Source: Spirochaetaceae bacterium
Lineage (GTDB): Bacteria > Spirochaetota > Spirochaetia > Treponematales > Rectinemataceae
Length of the DNA: 64,000 nucleotides
Reading direction: 5' to 3'
NCBI GenBank assembly: GCA_025356015.1
Contig: JANXYO010000040.1
Coordinates: forward strand, 1-64,000
Each line of letters opens with the position of its first letter. Positions within the stretch are counted from its first letter, which is position 1. Positions 1-7,387 of this stretch are shown piece by piece. Made by a program: the position numbers and the translations under genes. The notes under the pieces were generated by a model. That model searched no databases. It was not told the origin of the DNA and saw only the letters and a program-made list of their open reading frames with translations.

Positions 1-432
1 GCCCAGCATCCTCGGCCCGAGGCCGAGCCTCACCCGGGCGTAGGCCCGGCCCGAGAGGTCGACGACGGCTCGGGCGAGGGCCTCGTCGAGGGGGGCGAAG
101 GCCGAGGCGAAACGCCTCGGGCTGGCCCCCTTCGCGATAGCCCTGAGGAAGGCCTCGCCGAGGGCAAGACCGCAATCCTCCGCACTGTGGTGGTCGTCCA
201 CCTGGAGGTCTCCCTTGCACGAGAGCCTGAGCTCCCAGCCGGCGTGGGTGGCAAGGCTCGTGGCGAGGTGGTCGAGGAAGCCTATGCCCGTGGCTATGCC
301 GGGACCCGGCATGGAATCCCCTCCCGGCCCCCGGTCGAGGTCGAGGACGATGCTGATCTCGGTCTCCTTGGTTGCGCGCCTGAGGGCCGCGCGACGGCGC
401 TGCCCCTGGCTCCGGCCCTTGTTCTCGTTCAC
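1..432 (-). CDS. hisB: Imidazoleglycerol-phosphate dehydratase (partial, C-terminus beyond left edge)
   Basis: HisB dehydrates imidazole glycerol phosphate to imidazole acetol phosphate, a cytoplasmic step of histidine synthesis. The first 144 codons are present and the rest lies outside the window. Translation shows the family motifs in order: FLDHL near residue 53, the metal-binding DDHHSAEDCG near residue 79, LGEAF, then PLDEALARA. The start is a GTG at 432-430 that overlaps the hisC stop (GTGA), so the two genes are translationally coupled. The N-terminus is Arg/Lys rich for about 20 residues before the conserved ETEI. It appears to be the single-function dehydratase, since no phosphatase domain precedes it. 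Confidence 0.93.
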   Translation of the reverse strand, partial: MNENKGRSQGQRRRAALRRATKETEISIVLDLDRGPGGDSMPGPGIATGIGFLDHLATSLATHAGWELRLSCKGDLQVDDHHSAEDCGLALGEAFLRAIAKGASPRRFASAFAPLDEALARAVVDLSGRAYARVRLGLGPRMLG

Positions 433-1436
433 AGGTATTCCCTCCCATCCCGGAGGGCCCTCACGAGGACGCCAAACTCCTCGCGGCCGACCGGGCAGCT
501 TATTCGGACGAGGTTCTCGCAGCCCGCCCTGCCCGGCCAGCTGCGGATCCTGATTCTCCTCGCGGCGAGGAAGGCAGCGAGCCCCGGCGCATCGCGGACG
601 AAGGCCGCCGCGAAGTTCGCGTTCATCTTCCAGGTCCGGGCCCCGAGACCCGAGAGCAGCGCCAAGAGGGCTTCGCGCTCTTTGCGCACGCGGGAGAGGT
701 TTCGCCCCAGCTCGGCCTCTCCCTCGGAAAGGGCGCGGGCGGCGGCGCTCAGGGAGGTGCCGGCCACAGCGAAGGGCGGCCCCGCGGCCCTGATCGACGC
801 GGCTAGGCCGGGGGCCGCGGCTGCCCAGCCCACGCGCAGCCCTGCGAGGCCCCATGCCTTGGAGAAGCTGCCAACCCTGATGCAGTTGGGAAGCTCCAGG
901 GCCGCGCGGTAGACCTCCTGGTCGTCGGCGAACTCGGAATAGGCGCAGTCGAAGAGGAGGGGCGGGCCACAGGCCGCGACGGACTCGAGCTCCCCGAGGC
1001 TCACGACCCCGCCGCCAGGGTTGTCGGGAGAGGCGAAGATGGTGATGGCGGGCTTGAGCTCGGCGATGGAGGCGAGGATCTGCCGCAGCGGGAAGGGTCC
1101 TTCGGGGGGGCGGGGCACCGCGTGGAAGTGGGCCCTCGAGCGCCGGGCCGCCGCCTCGTATTCGACAAAGGCGGGCTCGGTCGAGAGCACGACCGATGCC
1201 GGCCCGGCGAGGGCTCGCACGGCCCTGTCTATCGAATCGTCCCCTCCGGCGGTCACGACGACCCGCTCGGCATCGATGCCGAGGCGGCGGGCGATGAGGG
1301 CCTCGAGGGGCCGGGCGTCGGGGTAGCGCCGTGAGGTCTCGGGATCGAGGAAGCCCGGATCGAGGGAGGGGAGGGCGGCTGGCCTTCCCTCGTTGGCGTC
1401 AAGACGCAGGGTCATGGGCATCGGATCGTCCCTCAT
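429..1436 (-). CDS. hisC: Histidinol-phosphate aminotransferase
   Basis: A class I/II PLP-dependent aminotransferase of 335 residues, close to the usual HisC length. It transfers an amino group from glutamate to imidazole acetol phosphate. Visible motifs are LDANEG near the N-terminus, SPDNPGG for cofactor and substrate contact, the DCAYSEF segment, and SFSKAWGLAGLRVG with the PLP-binding lysine. The start ATG overlaps the hisG stop by four bases and the stop overlaps the hisB GTG, so hisG-hisC-hisB form a tight operon. Context between hisG and hisB makes the histidine role much more likely than another aminotransferase. Confidence 0.93.
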   Translation of the reverse strand: MRDDPMPMTLRLDANEGRPAALPSLDPGFLDPETSRRYPDARPLEALIARRLGIDAERVVVTAGGDDSIDRAVRALAGPASVVLSTEPAFVEYEAAARRSRAHFHAVPRPPEGPFPLRQILASIAELKPAITIFASPDNPGGGVVSLGELESVAACGPPLLFDCAYSEFADDQEVYRAALELPNCIRVGSFSKAWGLAGLRVGWAAAAPGLAASIRAAGPPFAVAGTSLSAAARALSEGEAELGRNLSRVRKEREALLALLSGLGARTWKMNANFAAAFVRDAPGLAAFLAARRIRIRSWPGRAGCENLVRISCPVGREEFGVLVRALRDGREYL

Positions 1437-2329
1437 GGCACGAGCTGGGAGATCTCGGTCACGACGATGTCAGATCCTCCGAGCCGCTTGATCTCGGGGA
1501 TGAGGTCGGGCAGGGACTCCCGGGGCGCGGCCACACGGACCGCGAAGGCCTCCCCTCCATGAAGCGGCGAGACCGTGGGCGCGCGCAGGCAGGGAAGACC
1601 CGCGGTCAGCGCGGCGAGCTTGCCTGCCCCGACGTTCACCTCGATCATGACCCTCCGCCTCGCCTCGAGGACCGAGGCAACGAGGAGGACGAAGGTCTCG
1701 GCCGCCGCCCTGCGCGCGGGGTCTGCCATGGCCGACCTGGAGGCGTAGAGCCTGGTCGAGCTCTCGAGGAGGAGGTCCACGATGCGCAGTCCGTTCGCGC
1801 GGAGGGTCGAGCCCGTCGCGGTGTTGTCGACGATGACGTCGGCATCCTCGGGGGGGAAGACCTCGGTGGCCCCGTAGGACCTGACGAAGCGGGCACCGGG
1901 CGCGTTGTGCGACATCCATTCCTTCGTCACCGTCTCGTATTCCGAGGCGACGACCAGGGGCCGGCCGCCGGGGCCGCTCGCGGGGAGGGATGATCCCGCG
2001 AGCAGGGCCTCGGGAGCCGCCGCCACGAGCCTCACCCTGTCCATGCCCGTGTCGAGAAGCTCGACAAGGTCGGCTCCGAGCTCCCTCACCCAGTCGGCCC
2101 CCGCGAAGCCGATGTCGCGGCTTCCCGCGTCGAGCATCTCGACTATGTTCTGTGGCTTCAGGATCTTGGCCTCGAAGGCGAGGTCCTTGGACGCGGCCCC
2201 CACGACGGGACGGTAACCCCTCTCGTCGGACCGGACCGGGAGGCCGGAGTTTGCCAGGAGGCGGAAGACCCCCTCCTGCATCCTTCCCTTGGGAAGGCCC
2301 AGGCGCAGGACGACATTCGAATACCGCAT
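1433..2329 (-). CDS. hisG: ATP phosphoribosyltransferase, long form
   Basis: HisG catalyses the first committed step of histidine synthesis, joining ATP and PRPP. The protein has 298 residues, which fits the long form with its own C-terminal regulatory domain rather than the short form that needs HisZ. Seen in order: LGLPKGRM at the N-terminus, DIGFAGADWVRELGAD, the PRPP-loop-like DNTATGSTLRANGLRIVD, then the C-terminal domain from about residue 220 (VMIEVNV...GGSDIVVTEI). The ATG follows AAGGAG with a 5-base spacer. It is the first gene of the operon and lies directly downstream of the attenuator, so it should be controlled by charged tRNA-His as well as by histidine feedback. Confidence 0.94.
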   Translation of the reverse strand: MRYSNVVLRLGLPKGRMQEGVFRLLANSGLPVRSDERGYRPVVGAASKDLAFEAKILKPQNIVEMLDAGSRDIGFAGADWVRELGADLVELLDTGMDRVRLVAAAPEALLAGSSLPASGPGGRPLVVASEYETVTKEWMSHNAPGARFVRSYGATEVFPPEDADVIVDNTATGSTLRANGLRIVDLLLESSTRLYASRSAMADPARRAAAETFVLLVASVLEARRRVMIEVNVGAGKLAALTAGLPCLRAPTVSPLHGGEAFAVRVAAPRESLPDLIPEIKRLGGSDIVVTEISQLVP

Positions 2330-2352
2330 TCTCGCTCCTTGTCAGGAAAGAC

Positions 2353-2385
2353 AAAGCGCCGGCCTCGATGTGCCGGCGCCGCTTT
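2353..2385 (-). terminator. Attenuator terminator hairpin of the his leader
   Basis: Read on the minus strand, an 8-bp GC stem (GCGCCGGC / GCCGGCGC) with an 8-base loop is followed at once by TTTGTCTTT. It lies 23 bases upstream of the hisG start and downstream of the His-rich leader peptide. This is where an intrinsic terminator is expected in a classical attenuator. Confidence 0.75.
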
Positions 2386-2409
2386 CCCGAAAAGGACCCG
2401 TTATAAACG

Positions 2410-2438
2410 GGAGCGCCGGCCTTGCCGGCCGGCGCTCC
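2410..2438 (-). promoter_or_regulatory. Alternative hairpin of the his attenuator
   Basis: A perfect 11-bp stem (GGAGCGCCGGC / GCCGGCGCTCC) with a 7-base loop lies between the leader peptide and the terminator. Its 3' arm, in transcript sense, contains GCCGGCGC, which is exactly complementary to the 5' arm of the terminator (GCGCCGGC). The two structures can therefore exclude each other: freeing this arm would form an antiterminator. The exact pairing partners on the peptide side are inferred. Confidence 0.65.
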
Positions 2439-2461
2439 GAAGGCTGCGCGCTATCGCGCGG

Positions 2462-2545
2462 CTATGCGGCGGCAACCGGCCCGTAGGTATGGCAGTGATG
2501 CCGGTGGTGGATAGCCGTGGTCTCGATGCGCCCGACTGCAGTCAT
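2462..2545 (-). CDS. hisL: His operon leader peptide
   Basis: A 27-residue open frame on the minus strand contains IHHRHHCHT, with five His codons within seven positions, and ends at TAG 24 bases before the first attenuator hairpin. This is the layout of a transcription-attenuation leader: with little charged tRNA-His the ribosome would stall on the His codons and free the antiterminator. A GGGAGGA lies upstream but 12 bases from the ATG, which is long for a ribosome site. A -10-like box ends 8 bases before the ATG, so the message may start almost at the ATG. His codons are sparse in most genes here, so chance is unlikely. hisL is used for its role, not for sequence homology with the enterobacterial peptide. 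Confidence 0.8.
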   Translation of the reverse strand: MTAVGRIETTAIHHRHHCHTYGPVAAA

Positions 2546-2553
2546 GATGTGCA

Positions 2554-2583
2554 AATATCCTCCCGCGGGGTTGTTCCTGTCAA
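2554..2583 (-). promoter_or_regulatory. Probable his operon promoter
   Basis: Minus strand: TTGACA (2583-2578), 18-base spacer, GATATT (2559-2554). The -10 box ends 8 bases before the hisL ATG, predicting a nearly leaderless leader peptide. It lies in the only gap between the bacterioferritin stop and hisL. Confidence 0.6.
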
Positions 2584-2614
2584 TAGTATCGCCCGGGGGA
2601 ATGCCACGGGGCCC

Positions 2615-3079
2615 CTAGACCTGGATCGAGAGGAATACCTGGATGCCCATCTGCTCGATCTGGTCGAGGTGCTCCTCTATCTCGTCGATGTGCCTGTCCT
2701 CGTCGGCTAGGATGTGCTCGAGGACCTCCTTGGTGGCGTTGTCGGCTGCCTCCACGGCGAGGGCTATCGCCTGGTTGTAGGCCGCTATGGCCGTGGCCTC
2801 GGCCTCGTGGTCGTTCTTGAACTGGGCGGGGACCTCGCCTCCGATGTGGATGGGGTTGAGCTTGGACACGATCGGCCTGCCGTCCAGGAAGAGTATCCTG
2901 CCGATCAGCTTCTCGGCGTGCTTCATCTCGTCCCTCGCCCGCTTCTCGAAATGCTCGTGGAGCTTTCCGTAGCCCCAGTTGTCGGCCATCTCGGCGTGGA
3001 CCGAGTACTGGTTGATGGCCGTGAGCTCGTCTGCGAGGAGGGCGTTGAGGGACTCGAGGACTTTCGGGTTGCCTTTCAT
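2615..3079 (-). CDS. bfr: Bacterioferritin
   Basis: A 154-residue four-helix ferritin that stores iron in the cytoplasm by oxidising Fe(II) at a di-iron centre and depositing it in a 24-subunit shell. All ligands fall at the canonical Bfr positions: Glu18, Glu51, His54, Glu94, Glu127 and His130. The haem-binding Met52 is also present (DEMKH), so this is a haem-type bacterioferritin rather than a plain ferritin. The ATG follows AAGGAG. It is a single gene with its own promoter, divergent from the radical SAM gene and just upstream of the his leader on the same strand. No bacterioferritin-associated ferredoxin gene is adjacent. Confidence 0.95.
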   Translation of the reverse strand: MKGNPKVLESLNALLADELTAINQYSVHAEMADNWGYGKLHEHFEKRARDEMKHAEKLIGRILFLDGRPIVSKLNPIHIGGEVPAQFKNDHEAEATAIAAYNQAIALAVEAADNATKEVLEHILADEDRHIDEIEEHLDQIEQMGIQVFLSIQV

Positions 3080-3114
3080 GGCGGTCTCCTTGAAGGGGAA
3101 GTTCTATTAATCGA

Positions 3115-3143
3115 AGTATATGTCCCGGCGGCCCGGGCCGCAA
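3115..3143 (-). promoter_or_regulatory. Promoter for bacterioferritin
   Basis: Minus strand: TTGCGG, 17-base spacer, TATACT (3120-3115). This gives a 5' leader of about 30 bases that carries the AAGGAG ribosome site. No Fur-box-like dyad was evident by eye. Confidence 0.55.
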
Positions 3144-3189
3144 GAAAGGAGCCTCCCATCATGCCCCGGGGGAGGGTCAGGGCCGGAGC

Positions 3190-3217
3190 TTGCAATGATG
3201 GCGCCGCGCCGGATACC
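3190..3217 (+). promoter_or_regulatory. Promoter for the radical SAM gene, leaderless type
   Basis: TTGCAA, 16-base spacer, GATACC. The -10 box ends 8 bases before the ATG at 3226, and no ribosome site stands in front of that ATG. Confidence 0.5.
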
Positions 3218-3225
3218 ATCGTGGA

Positions 3226-4107
3226 ATGAAGGCTCAGGACGGTGCCATCCAGCACAGGCGCGGAGCCGAAGGGCGCGGCCTGGTCTATCCCGTGTTCTCC
3301 CGGCGCTCAGGCGGACTGTCCCTCGGTGTCAACCTCTTTCCCCAGTCCAAGGTCTGCGACTTCGATTGCCCCTACTGCGAGGTACTCCCCACCGAGGGCG
3401 GCCCTCCCTTCTCCCTGGACGACCTGCGCCGGGAACTCGCCGATTTCCTCGATAGAAGCTATCCCCTCTCCTTCGCGGCCGAGCCCATCCGCGACATCTG
3501 CATCTCCGGCAACGGGGAGCCGAGCCTCTATCCCCGGCTTGGCGAGGCGATAGCCCTGTGCGCCGAGGTCAGGCGCAGCCGGCCCGGACTTCTGGGCCAT
3601 GCCTCCCTCGTCCTCATCACGAACTCCTCGGGCTTCCAGGTCGCCGGGACGTCGAAGCTCCTCCACGAGGCTGTCGCCGAAATGGGCCTCGTTGTCTGGG
3701 CCAAGCTCGACGGGGCGGGTCCGCAGTCCTTCCGGCGCATGTCGCGTTCGCGCCTGCCTTTCGAGGACTTCGTCGACGGCATCAGCCGCTTCGCCTCCTT
3801 GAGCCCCATCGTGCTGCAGACCATGCTCTGCGTCATCGACGGGACCGTTCCAGATGAGGCCGAGGCCCTGGCCCTCGCCGGCCTCGTCTCGAAGCTCATC
3901 CAGGGAGGGGCCAGGATAGCGGGCTGGCAGCTGTATACCCAGGCCAGGCCCTCGGCCGGGCCCAGCTCTCCCCTCCCTGATTCCCGCATCGCCGAGCTCG
4001 CCCGCGCCATGCGCGGGCGCCTCGCCAGCACGGGCTCGCCCCTGGTCCCTCGGGTCTACGGGCGCTCCGGCGAGCTTTTCCCATTCAAGGACGGCCAACA
4101 CACTTGA
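3226..4107 (+). CDS. Radical SAM protein, COG0731/TYW1-like
   Basis: A 293-residue radical SAM enzyme with the [4Fe-4S] cluster motif CDFDCPYC near residue 45. The preceding SRRSGGLSLGVNLFP resembles the SRR..G.SLG..L.P lead-in of the COG0731 group, related to the wybutosine enzyme TYW1. ISGNGEPSLYPRL provides the GEP-type SAM contact, and WAKLDGAG and LQTML follow as expected for a TIM-barrel-like fold. The substrate cannot be told from sequence; a tRNA role is only suggested by family. Its stop overlaps the TTG start of the PHP gene, so they are co-translated. The proposed start has no ribosome site but lies right behind a promoter. Confidence 0.8.
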   Translation: MKAQDGAIQHRRGAEGRGLVYPVFSRRSGGLSLGVNLFPQSKVCDFDCPYCEVLPTEGGPPFSLDDLRRELADFLDRSYPLSFAAEPIRDICISGNGEPSLYPRLGEAIALCAEVRRSRPGLLGHASLVLITNSSGFQVAGTSKLLHEAVAEMGLVVWAKLDGAGPQSFRRMSRSRLPFEDFVDGISRFASLSPIVLQTMLCVIDGTVPDEAEALALAGLVSKLIQGGARIAGWQLYTQARPSAGPSSPLPDSRIAELARAMRGRLASTGSPLVPRVYGRSGELFPFKDGQHT

Positions 4108-4952
4108 TCGACCTCCACACCCACTCCTCAGCAAGCGACGGTAGCCTCAGGCCCTCCGCCCTGGTCTCCCTCGCCCTCGAGCGGGGCCTCACGGCCCTCG
4201 CCCTCACGGACCACGACACCGTCGCGGGCCTGGCCGAGGCCGAGGAGGCGGCGGCCGGCACGAGCCTCCGTTTCATCCGCGGGGTCGAGATCGCGATCGC
4301 CTTCGAACCCGGGGAGTTCCATCTCCTGGCCCTGCGCCTCGAACGCGTCGATGGCGAACTCGGGGAGGCCCTGGGCCGCCTGGGCCTCTCCCGGGCCGAG
4401 CGCAATGCCAGGATCCTTGAGAACCTGCGGGCCGCGGGCATACCGGCCACGATGGAGGAGCTCAAGGCCCTCTCGGGCGAGGGCAGCCTGGGTCGGCCCC
4501 ATATCGCCGGCCTCCTTGTCGATCGCAAGGTCGTGAAGACAAAGCAAGAGGCCTTCGACAAGTACCTGGGGAAGGGCAGGCCCTTCTACGAGGCCAAGGA
4601 CTGCCTCGAGCTCTCCGAGGCCTTGCGGCTGGTGAAGGAAGCGGGGGGCCTCGCGATCGCCGCCCATCCCCTCTCCCTCTTCGTGTCCTGGGGCAGGCTG
4701 GCTAACATCATGGACGAGTGGAAGGAGATCGGGATCGACGGCATCGAGGCCTACCATCCGACGGCGAAGATCTCCCACTGCCGCCGCCTCGAGCGCATGG
4801 CCAGGGAGCGCGGCTTCAGGGTCACGGCAGGCTCGGACTACCATGGCTCGATCCGCCCCGAGCGCAAGCTGGGCCGCACGGCGGGTAACCTGGTCATCGG
4901 GGACGAGTACCTGGACGAGATCGGGATCGGCCGGGCCCAGAGCTCCGCCTGA
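4104..4952 (+). CDS. PHP-domain phosphoesterase (RNase AM / TrpH-like)
   Basis: A 282-residue PHP protein. Metal-binding motifs appear in family order: DLHTHSSASDGS at the N-terminus, LTDHDT near residue 40, RGVEI, EFHLLAL, GRPHIAG, KYLGKGRPFYEAK, AAHPLS, GIEAYHP, and the C-terminal AGSDYHG. This pattern matches the YciV/TrpH group, which removes phosphate from 3',5'-bisphosphonucleotides and trims RNA 5' ends. The start is a TTG that overlaps the stop of the radical SAM gene (TTGA). The exact substrate is inferred from family membership. Confidence 0.85.
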   Translation: MIDLHTHSSASDGSLRPSALVSLALERGLTALALTDHDTVAGLAEAEEAAAGTSLRFIRGVEIAIAFEPGEFHLLALRLERVDGELGEALGRLGLSRAERNARILENLRAAGIPATMEELKALSGEGSLGRPHIAGLLVDRKVVKTKQEAFDKYLGKGRPFYEAKDCLELSEALRLVKEAGGLAIAAHPLSLFVSWGRLANIMDEWKEIGIDGIEAYHPTAKISHCRRLERMARERGFRVTAGSDYHGSIRPERKLGRTAGNLVIGDEYLDEIGIGRAQSSA

Positions 4953-5000
4953 ACCACAAGCTGCCCGGGTCCTGGACGGCTGATCGGGACTCCCTCGCGC

Positions 5001-6104
5001 CTATTCGTCCTCGGGATTCTCCGCATCGAGGCCGCGCTCGTAGATCACGTCGTAGAGCTGGACCGAGGTGAAGAAGACGATGAGGATCAGGGGCCCGAGG
5101 ACGACACCGTTGAAGCCGAATACCTCGATGCCTCCGAGGATGGCGAAAAGGATAAGCAGGGGATGCATCTCCAGGCGGTCCTTGAGCAGGAGGGGCCTGA
5201 CGACCGTATCGACGAGGGTGACCACCGATATCCCGATGGCGAGCATGATCACGGCCGGGGCGAGGCCGCTCGAGAGGGCCATGAGCGCGGCGATGGGGAA
5301 GAGTACGAGGCCGGGGCCGGCCACAGGCACAAAGGTGGAGAGGGCGGTCAGGACGCCGAAGAACAGGGCGCCTCGTACCCCGAAGGCGCTGAAAACCCCA
5401 TACATGATCAGGCCGATGATGCCCATGACCAGGGCGTAGCCCCGGGCGAGGTCCCGGGCGGTGCTGCGGAGCTTGCGCACGAAGAGCCTCGTGTACTCCC
5501 TCTCGATGGGAATTGCACCGACAAGGAGACGAAGGAGCTGCTTGCCGTCCATGAGGAGGAAGAAGAGGGTGATGGTCATGAAGACCAGGCCCAACACCAT
5601 TGAGGCCATGCTCCTGAGGAAGACGCCGGAGAGCTGGAAGAGCCGGTTCGCGCTCCTCGGGAAGAGGTTGACGAGCTCTTCCTGGAGCCTGACCTGAGAG
5701 AGGTCGAGCATTCCCCCGGTGAGGCCGAAGAAGAAGCCCCCGATGGGGCTCTGGGGCGAGAGGTCGAGATAGTTCGGGTTCGTGTCGATGGCGTGGCGGA
5801 CAAAGCGGTTGAGCTCGATGATCTGGCTGGCGAGGCTCGCGGCGAGGTAGACGAAGGGAAGGACGACCAGGAGCACCCCTCCCACGGCGAAAATGATCGA
5901 TACGATCCTCCGGGCCGCCGGGGACTGGGGCCCGCCCGGCCACTTGCGAAGGGCTGCCTCGTGGAAGGGCGAGAGCAGGGCGTACAGGAGGCCCGACCAA
6001 ACAAAGATCGTCATGAAGGGGTAGAAGAGCCGGGCCACGAGGACGAGAAGGCAGAGGAAGACGCCGAGGAAGAGATATTTCCGTACGAGGGTGCCTTCCA
6101 TCAT
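5001..6104 (-). CDS. AI-2E family transporter
   Basis: A 367-residue polytopic inner-membrane protein. Hydrophobic helices start at residue 10 (YLFLGVFLCLLVLVARLF) and include a pair near residue 70 and several C-terminal helices. A conserved-looking C-terminal part (MGIIGLIMYGVFSAFGVRG, FVPVAGPGLVLFPIA, GFNGVVLGPLIL) fits PF01594. Members have been linked to autoinducer-2 export or Na+/H+ exchange, and the role here is not decidable. The gene begins 6 bases after the stop of the upstream zinc-ribbon-like gene, with AGGAG before ATGATG, so the two form an operon. Confidence 0.85.
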   Translation of the reverse strand: MMEGTLVRKYLFLGVFLCLLVLVARLFYPFMTIFVWSGLLYALLSPFHEAALRKWPGGPQSPAARRIVSIIFAVGGVLLVVLPFVYLAASLASQIIELNRFVRHAIDTNPNYLDLSPQSPIGGFFFGLTGGMLDLSQVRLQEELVNLFPRSANRLFQLSGVFLRSMASMVLGLVFMTITLFFLLMDGKQLLRLLVGAIPIEREYTRLFVRKLRSTARDLARGYALVMGIIGLIMYGVFSAFGVRGALFFGVLTALSTFVPVAGPGLVLFPIAALMALSSGLAPAVIMLAIGISVVTLVDTVVRPLLLKDRLEMHPLLILFAILGGIEVFGFNGVVLGPLILIVFFTSVQLYDVIYERGLDAENPEDE

Positions 6105-6110
6105 GAGCTC

Positions 6111-6557
6111 CTAGCTTGCCCGTGGCCGGCAGACAGTGCATCCCAGTATGTGCACATGTCTCCTGCCCGGGCGCTCGAAATACCGGGCTATCGCCCATCC
6201 ATCGTCAGGGATCCGTGCGGAGCAGACGGGGCAGTACCGCGCAAGATAGCTCCTGTCGTCGCCGTGCCCCTCCACCCCAGGCCAGCAGTGGGGGCAGCCG
6301 AAGATCCTCATCATCCTGTCGCCCTGTCCCCTCGAAGCTGGGGCACTGCCCCTCGTGATGTCGGATCTGAGCCTCTCCCCGGGAGCGAGGCCCGAACCGC
6401 AGAGGGCGCAGCCACCTGCCGCCCTAGGCCCGGGCGTGGGCCGCGGAGCCCCGCCCTTGTCGACGCGGGCGCTCACCGCGCGGAAGGCTCCCGACACGAA
6501 AAGAAGGGACGCGCCAAGCAGGGCTGCCGCGAGGAACACCGCAAGGACTGTCGCCAC
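6111..6557 (-). CDS. Membrane-anchored four-CxxC protein, unknown function
   Basis: I do not recognise a named family. The 148-residue product begins with a hydrophobic segment (about residues 3-25) and then carries four CxxC pairs: CALC, CPHC, CPVC and CTVC. This suggests one or two zinc ribbons or another metal site on a tethered soluble domain. The start is a GTG that lies 7 bases after a -10 box, with no ribosome site, so the message is predicted to be leaderless. The AI-2E transporter gene follows 6 bases downstream, implying a shared function or at least co-expression. Confidence 0.75.
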   Translation of the reverse strand: MATVLAVFLAAALLGASLLFVSGAFRAVSARVDKGGAPRPTPGPRAAGGCALCGSGLAPGERLRSDITRGSAPASRGQGDRMMRIFGCPHCWPGVEGHGDDRSYLARYCPVCSARIPDDGWAIARYFERPGRRHVHILGCTVCRPRAS

Positions 6558-6564
6558 GGGTGGC

Positions 6565-6592
6565 AGTATACACCGACACCCCGCTCAGGCAA
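6565..6592 (-). promoter_or_regulatory. Promoter for the four-CxxC / AI-2E operon, leaderless type
   Basis: Minus strand: TTGCCT, 16-base spacer, TATACT (6570-6565). The -10 box ends 7 bases before the GTG at 6557. Confidence 0.55.
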
Positions 6593-6616
6593 GGCGGGAT
6601 CGGAGAGCCTCCGCAC

Positions 6617-6645
6617 TTGACCCCCGGCCGAGCCATGGCCATACT
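6617..6645 (+). promoter_or_regulatory. Promoter for rsmI, leaderless type
   Basis: TTGACC, 17-base spacer, CATACT. The -10 box ends 11 bases before the rsmI ATG and no ribosome site lies between. Confidence 0.55.
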
Positions 6646-6656
6646 CGGGCCTAAAC

Positions 6657-7337
6657 ATGGGCAAGCTCCTCCTCGTGGCAACTCCGATCGGCAACCTCGG
6701 CGACATCACCATCAGGGCCCTTGAGGAACTCAAAGGGGCCGACGCGATCGCCTGCGAGGACACAAGGCACACCCTCAAGCTCCTGAGCCACTTCGAGATC
6801 CGCAAGCCCCTGCTCTCCTTCCATGCCAACGACGAGGAGCGGGGCGCGGCCCGGATCATTGGCCTGCTCGCCCAGGGCAAGACAGTCGCCTATTGCAGCG
6901 ACGCCGGGACCCCCGGCCTCTCCGACCCCGGAGCCATGCTTGCCCGGCTCGCCCGCGAGGGGGGGCACCAGGTCTCCCCCCTGCCCGGGGCCTGCGCCTT
7001 CGCGGCCCTGGTGAGCGCGAGTGGCTTCGGGGGAAGGTCCTTCCTCTTCGACGGCTTTCCCTCGCCCAAGTCCGGAAGACGCAAAACCAGGGTGACGGAG
7101 CTCATGGCGAGGGCCGAATCCTTCGTCCTCTACGAATCCCCGCACAGGGTGGCCAGGCTTGTCGCCGACATCGCCTCGGTCGATCCCGAACGTAAAGTCT
7201 GTCTGGGTAGGGAAATGACCAAAATCTACGAGGAATTCATCGTTGGAACCGCGGCCGAGGTCCTCGCCAAGCTCTCGGAGAAAGAGGAGCAGCGGGGGGA
7301 ATTCTCCGTGCTTGTCGCGGGGAGTGAATTGGCGTAA
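6657..7337 (+). CDS. rsmI: 16S rRNA (cytidine-1402-2'-O)-methyltransferase
   Basis: RsmI 2'-O-methylates C1402 of 16S rRNA at the decoding centre. The 226-residue protein has the tetrapyrrole-methylase fold signatures of this family: LLLVATPIGNLGDITIRA at the N-terminus, CEDTRHTLKLL, SDAGTPGLSDPG, PLPGACA, FLFDGFPSPKSGRR, and YESPHRV. It is slightly shorter than the E. coli enzyme, apparently at the C-terminus. Translation appears to start on a leaderless message. The TAA stop overlaps the -35-type element of the flgM sigma-28 promoter. Confidence 0.93.
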   Translation: MGKLLLVATPIGNLGDITIRALEELKGADAIACEDTRHTLKLLSHFEIRKPLLSFHANDEERGAARIIGLLAQGKTVAYCSDAGTPGLSDPGAMLARLAREGGHQVSPLPGACAFAALVSASGFGGRSFLFDGFPSPKSGRRKTRVTELMARAESFVLYESPHRVARLVADIASVDPERKVCLGREMTKIYEEFIVGTAAEVLAKLSEKEEQRGEFSVLVAGSELA

Positions 7338-7362
7338 ACTATTGCTGGACTGCGGCCGATAA
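7335..7362 (+). promoter_or_regulatory. Sigma-28 (FliA)-type promoter of flgM
   Basis: TAAA at 7335-7338 and GCCGATAA at 7355-7362, with a 16-base spacer. GCCGATAA is a full match to the enterobacterial flagellar sigma-28 -10 element and TAAA to the core of the -35. It sits 25 bases before flgM, which encodes the anti-sigma-28 factor, giving an autoregulatory loop. Confidence 0.8.
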
Positions 7363-7387
7363 TTCAGGTGAAAGGCAGGGGAGCGAG

